Source of the DNA: Bacteroidetes bacterium 4572_114
GTDB taxonomy: Bacteria; Bacteroidota; Bacteroidia; Bacteroidales; 4484-276
Direction of reading: 5' to 3'
Length of the DNA: 18,689 nucleotides
Assembly (NCBI GenBank): GCA_002254335.1
Contig: NIVA01000050.1
Coordinates: forward strand, 1-18,689
In this document: piece after piece, positions 15,995 to 18,689 of the stretch
How the letters are laid out: each line of letters starts with the position of its first letter
Numbering within the stretch: position 1 is the stretch's first letter
Translations under genes and position numbers: made by a program
Notes under the pieces: model-generated
The model's input: the letters and a program-made list of their open reading frames with translations, nothing else
Told to the model about the DNA's origin: nothing
Databases searched by the model: none

Positions 15995-17302
15995 TTATTT
16001 AAGGTACTCTTCAATGTATTTGAATTTTGGGGTCAATTCCCCTTTATGAAGGATCATCGCCCCTTTAATCTCATCCGGCAGGTCCAGATCATCAAAATCA
16101 ACACTATAATCTGCACTTGCAATGGCCGGGACAAATTTTTCGAGGGCCTTGCCAAAACTTTCTGACGATTCACGCGGCAACTCGCTGGGCAGGATATCCA
16201 CGGCCATAACCAAAATCCCGTTACCTTCAAATCCCATCGTTGGTTGTTTGGCAACTGGATCGTAAACAAATACAGGATCTTCAATCTCAGTACCTTTATG
16301 CAAAAACTCTATGGAACCATCAGGATCACAGGTAACATCGCCAATGACCTTAAGTTTTGGCTCCCCTTTCTCAAACAAGGAAGCAATATAATCTTTGGTC
16401 AACAACCGTGGGTACTTGTCGTCCCAGTACATGCAGTTCATCAGGATTGTGAGATGGGGTGTATATTTTTCAAACTGGTTTTTATACTTTTCGGGATGGT
16501 TATAATAATCTAACAACTCAAACTTATGATTTGGGTCGATAGGTTCTGACAAATCCCCCTCTTTAAAAACAACTTTATAAACCAGCTTATTAGAATAATT
16601 ACCGCTCTCCTTCAATTTCAGTAACTCGTCCGGCGAAATATCCACTGACGGCAAAAGGCCTGCAATATGCTGTGCGCCCTGGCTGACGTTGCCGTAACCC
16701 GTAAAACCAATGGTTAAAGGGGCCAGTTCGGCAGGTAGGCCAACCTTTTGAATTTCCTTGCCAACAACTTTAATTTCCATTTCGGCCTCGGCCAGCGAAT
16801 TGTATTTATGCGATTGTTTGATCCTGGTAAAAGGCGTTTCAATGCCCTGCACTTTTAACCTTTGGCCCAGCGACCACAGTGAGTTTATCATCCCGGCCAG
16901 CCCGGCAAACCTTCCGAAGAAAATCAACCTTTTGCCTTCACTGTCCTCAATTTTTTCGTATTCGATGAGGTTGCATTTTTTAGCCATCATTTGCCTGAGC
17001 ATAGGCATATTATACGACTGCCCTTTAATGACATGGGAAAAGAAAATGTAAGTTTTGTTCTCCCCAAAAAAAGATAATGGCATCTCTTTAACACCAAAAA
17101 TCACATCACAACCTGCAACGGAATCGGTTACTGTTGCCCCGGCATCCCTGAATTCCTGATCGGTAAAGATTCTTTTTGGCGAGCTTTCAACAAAAAATTC
17201 CAGCCCCTGCCCGGTAAGTTCCTTAACATCCGCAGGCGGCACTGCCACCCGGCGTTCCATCACATATTTGTCTTCGTGCCTGATCCCTATTTTGTGTTTC
17301 AT
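15995..17302 (-). CDS. Lysine-2-oxoglutarate reductase (saccharopine-forming), LKR-type
   Basis: The 435-residue protein corresponds to the N-terminal LKR half of animal and plant LKR/SDH (AASS). It condenses L-lysine with 2-oxoglutarate using NADPH to give saccharopine. Seen in order: AlaDH/PNT-type N-terminal domain with IGIRHEDKYVMERRVAVPP (5-23), the landmark FFSHVIKGQSYNMP (87-100), YEKIED...LIFFGRFAGLAGMI (about 115-139), and the dinucleotide-binding loop IGFTGYGNVSQGA (198-210). The residue order is that of LKR rather than alanine dehydrogenase. The ATG (17300-17302) is preceded by a clear Bacteroidota-type promoter. The matching SDH activity is encoded by the two genes downstream on the same strand, 414 bp away. 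The two activities, fused in eukaryotes, are separate here. No truncation is seen. Confidence 0.92.
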   Translation of the reverse strand: MKHKIGIRHEDKYVMERRVAVPPADVKELTGQGLEFFVESSPKRIFTDQEFRDAGATVTDSVAGCDVIFGVKEMPLSFFGENKTYIFFSHVIKGQSYNMPMLRQMMAKKCNLIEYEKIEDSEGKRLIFFGRFAGLAGMINSLWSLGQRLKVQGIETPFTRIKQSHKYNSLAEAEMEIKVVGKEIQKVGLPAELAPLTIGFTGYGNVSQGAQHIAGLLPSVDISPDELLKLKESGNYSNKLVYKVVFKEGDLSEPIDPNHKFELLDYYNHPEKYKNQFEKYTPHLTILMNCMYWDDKYPRLLTKDYIASLFEKGEPKLKVIGDVTCDPDGSIEFLHKGTEIEDPVFVYDPVAKQPTMGFEGNGILVMAVDILPSELPRESSESFGKALEKFVPAIASADYSVDFDDLDLPDEIKGAMILHKGELTPKFKYIEEYLK

Positions 17303-17334
17303 AATATTAAGTTTTTGGTTTTTCTAAAAGGCGG

Positions 17335-17366
17335 CAAACATACAAAATTTGATCTGTGAAAATCAA
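17335..17366 (-). promoter_or_regulatory. Putative promoter of the LKR gene
   Basis: On the minus strand, TATGTTTG (17342-17335) matches TAnnTTTG, and TTG (17366-17364) lies 21 bp upstream as a -33 element. It sits 33 bp before the ATG. Confidence 0.6.
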
Positions 17367-17426
17367 GCCTTTTCTAATATAAACCGAGTATAAATTATGG
17401 AGGGTGGAAGGGAGAGGGGAGAAGGT

Positions 17427-17458
17427 GGAGTATTGGAGTATTGGAGTATTGGAGTGTA
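17427..17458. repeat. 8-bp tandem repeat (GGAGTATT) x 3.75
   Basis: Three perfect GGAGTATT units (17427-17450) are followed by GGAGTGTA (17451-17458), inside a purine-rich tract that begins at about 17399. It lies between the divergent LKR and pfkA promoters. Such short tandem units can change copy number by slippage. Confidence 0.8.
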
Positions 17459-17496
17459 GAGAATAATTACTTGTCTATCCCTAAAATATTCTGATT

Positions 17497-17565
17497 AACC
17501 CAGTATGGGTTATGGTATTGTAGTACCCAAAAATTTTACAATTAGCCTACAACCCGGTATGGGTT
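17497..17565. promoter_or_regulatory. Pair of AACCC-n5-GGGTT palindromes upstream of pfkA (candidate operators)
   Basis: AACCCAGTATGGGTT (17497-17511) and AACCCGGTATGGGTT (17551-17565) differ at one base and share the dyad AACCC/GGGTT with a 5-nt spacer. Their centres are 54 bp apart, close to five helical turns, placing them on the same face. The second lies about 22 bp upstream of the pfkA -33 region. No regulator can be named. Confidence 0.55.
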
Positions 17566-17586
17566 GAGCTATTTGTCCTTGCAATG

Positions 17587-17618
17587 TTTCTTATGATATT
17601 CCAAATTGCCTACATTTG
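17587..17618 (+). promoter_or_regulatory. Putative promoter of pfkA
   Basis: TACATTTG (17611-17618) is an exact TAnnTTTG match. TTTC (17587-17590), 20 bp upstream, is a near match to the -33 TTTG. The ATG follows 30 bp after the -7 element. Confidence 0.6.
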
Positions 17619-17648
17619 CACCCTTTAACAAAACATCAAATTATTAAT

Positions 17649-18689
17649 ATGAAAAGATGCTTAGTATTGACAGGTGGCGGCGACTGCCCTGGCCTTAACG
17701 CCGTAATCAGGGCAATTGTTAAACGTGCTGCCAAAGAGAAGGATTGGGAAATTGTGGGGAGTATCGAAGCCTTTAATGGCATATTGCGCGAACCCACCGA
17801 AATTGTAATCCTGGACGAGCACAAGGTTGCCGGCATACATTACCTCGGGGGCACTATTTTGCAAACCACCAACAAGGGCGGCCCGTTTTCGTGGCCGGTA
17901 AAGAATAGCGATGGCACCTGGGTTACTGTTGACAGGTCGGACGAAATGCTTCGGAAGATGCAATACCTCGGCATAGATGCCGTAATCAATATTGGTGGAG
18001 ATGGTTCTCAGCGAATTTCAAAAGACCTTCATGATAAAGGATTGAATATTATTGGAGTACCAAAAACCATCGATAACGACCTTACCGCAACCGATTCTAC
18101 TTTTGGTTACCAAACCGCCGTAGAAATTGCCACCGAAGCAGTTGACAAATTGGTTACGACCGCTACCAGCCACAACAGGGTCTTGATACTTGAAGTAATG
18201 GGCCGTTACGCCGGCTGGATCGCGCTTAATGCAGCCATTGCCGGGGGAGCCGAGATTTGCCTGCTGCCCGAATTTCCATACAATGTTGATATGGTGCTGG
18301 AGAAAGTTAACGACCGCTTTAAACGCGACCATGGGTTTGCAAATATTGTAATTTCGGAAGGGGCACGCGCCATTGGCAAAGATTATGCTACCCTGGGCCA
18401 GCAGGAAATTGGCAACGAAAACCGCAGGCTTGGTGGCGTTGCCAACGTTTTGATGAATGAATTAAAAGATGGCGGTTGCCAACATAGCATTAGGACCACC
18501 GTTTTGGGCCACCTGCAAAGGGGCGGTATCCCCACCGCATACGACAGGATTTTGGCAACGCAATTCGGCGTAAAGGCCATGGAAATGGTCTTGAAAGGTG
18601 AGTTTGGCCGGATGGTATCCCTTCGCTACCCCGAAATAACTTCGGTATCGCTGGAGGACGCATTGCAAAAACCTAACCTTGTGGAACCG
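17649..18689 (+). CDS. pfkA: 6-phosphofructokinase (3' end outside window)
   Basis: The frame is open from ATG 17649 to the last base of the window (347 codons, no stop). It phosphorylates fructose 6-phosphate to fructose 1,6-bisphosphate, the committed step of glycolysis, in the cytoplasm. Motifs: GGGDCPGLNAVIRAIV (9-24), GGDGS (116-120, phosphate donor), PKTIDND (138-144, Asp142 the catalytic base), then MGRYAGWIALNAAIAGGAE and LGHLQRGG. The donor-site pair equivalent to E. coli positions 104/124 is Gly119/Lys139. Gly at the first site favours ATP over pyrophosphate, while Lys at the second is typical of the mixed (group III) branch that includes PPi enzymes. ATP is the better guess, unproven. 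It is divergent from the LKR gene, with own promoter and candidate operators. Confidence 0.94.
   Translation, partial: MKRCLVLTGGGDCPGLNAVIRAIVKRAAKEKDWEIVGSIEAFNGILREPTEIVILDEHKVAGIHYLGGTILQTTNKGGPFSWPVKNSDGTWVTVDRSDEMLRKMQYLGIDAVINIGGDGSQRISKDLHDKGLNIIGVPKTIDNDLTATDSTFGYQTAVEIATEAVDKLVTTATSHNRVLILEVMGRYAGWIALNAAIAGGAEICLLPEFPYNVDMVLEKVNDRFKRDHGFANIVISEGARAIGKDYATLGQQEIGNENRRLGGVANVLMNELKDGGCQHSIRTTVLGHLQRGGIPTAYDRILATQFGVKAMEMVLKGEFGRMVSLRYPEITSVSLEDALQKPNLVEP

Noticed and set aside
17427..17458. CRISPR or iteron origin at the GGAGTATT repeats
   Set aside because: The units are 8 bp, contiguous and few. There is no replication gene nearby and the context is a divergent chromosomal promoter region.

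Overview
The window looks like a chromosomal segment from a member of the Bacteroidota. The evidence is a patatin/BamA-barrel phospholipase, an NhaD antiporter, lipoprotein-type RND efflux components, almost no Shine-Dalgarno motifs, and several promoter elements of the Bacteroidota form TAnnTTTG (1784-1791, 17335-17342 on the minus strand, 17611-17618). I cannot assign it below phylum. No rRNA, tRNA, CRISPR array or recognisable transposase was seen.

Layout: (1) 1-1620, the 3' part of a patatin-like phospholipase with a POTRA-like and outer-membrane barrel region. (2) 1828-3282, Na+/H+ antiporter NhaD, ending in a strong hairpin terminator. (3) 3401-10173, an RND multidrug-efflux operon (adaptor, inner-membrane pump, outer-membrane factor). 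It is bracketed by two direct copies of a hairpin-forming repeat of about 118 bp and interrupted by a small four-helix-bundle (23S rRNA intervening-sequence family) gene with its own repeat-rich flanks. (4) 10189-11265, an AI-2E/PerM-type transporter. (5) 11368-12777, a Met-rich, DUF4412-like gene whose reading frame runs upstream of any start codon. (6) 12870-17302 on the minus strand, a lysine-degradation cluster: a lysine-ketoglutarate reductase gene, then two tandem saccharopine-dehydrogenase paralogues. (7) 17649-18689, the 5' part of a 6-phosphofructokinase gene, divergent from the lysine cluster.

How the genes work together: the RND adaptor, pump and outer-membrane factor would form one tripartite exporter. 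However, the outer-membrane factor has no signal peptide, and its start codon lies inside a 30-bp direct repeat belonging to the inserted four-helix-bundle unit. The most economical reading is that the insertion replaced the 5' end of that gene, so the pump may depend on another outer-membrane factor. The three minus-strand enzymes correspond to the two halves of the animal/plant LKR/SDH bifunctional enzyme (lysine + 2-oxoglutarate to saccharopine, then to glutamate + aminoadipate semialdehyde), here as separate genes with the second half duplicated.

The points most worth attention are the repeat-driven remodelling of the efflux operon (two unrelated repeat families, lost signal peptide, stop codons lying inside repeats), the broken 5' end of the DUF4412-like gene, and a pair of matching palindromes between the lysine cluster and pfkA. 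I did not find a convincing new multi-gene defence or biosynthetic system.
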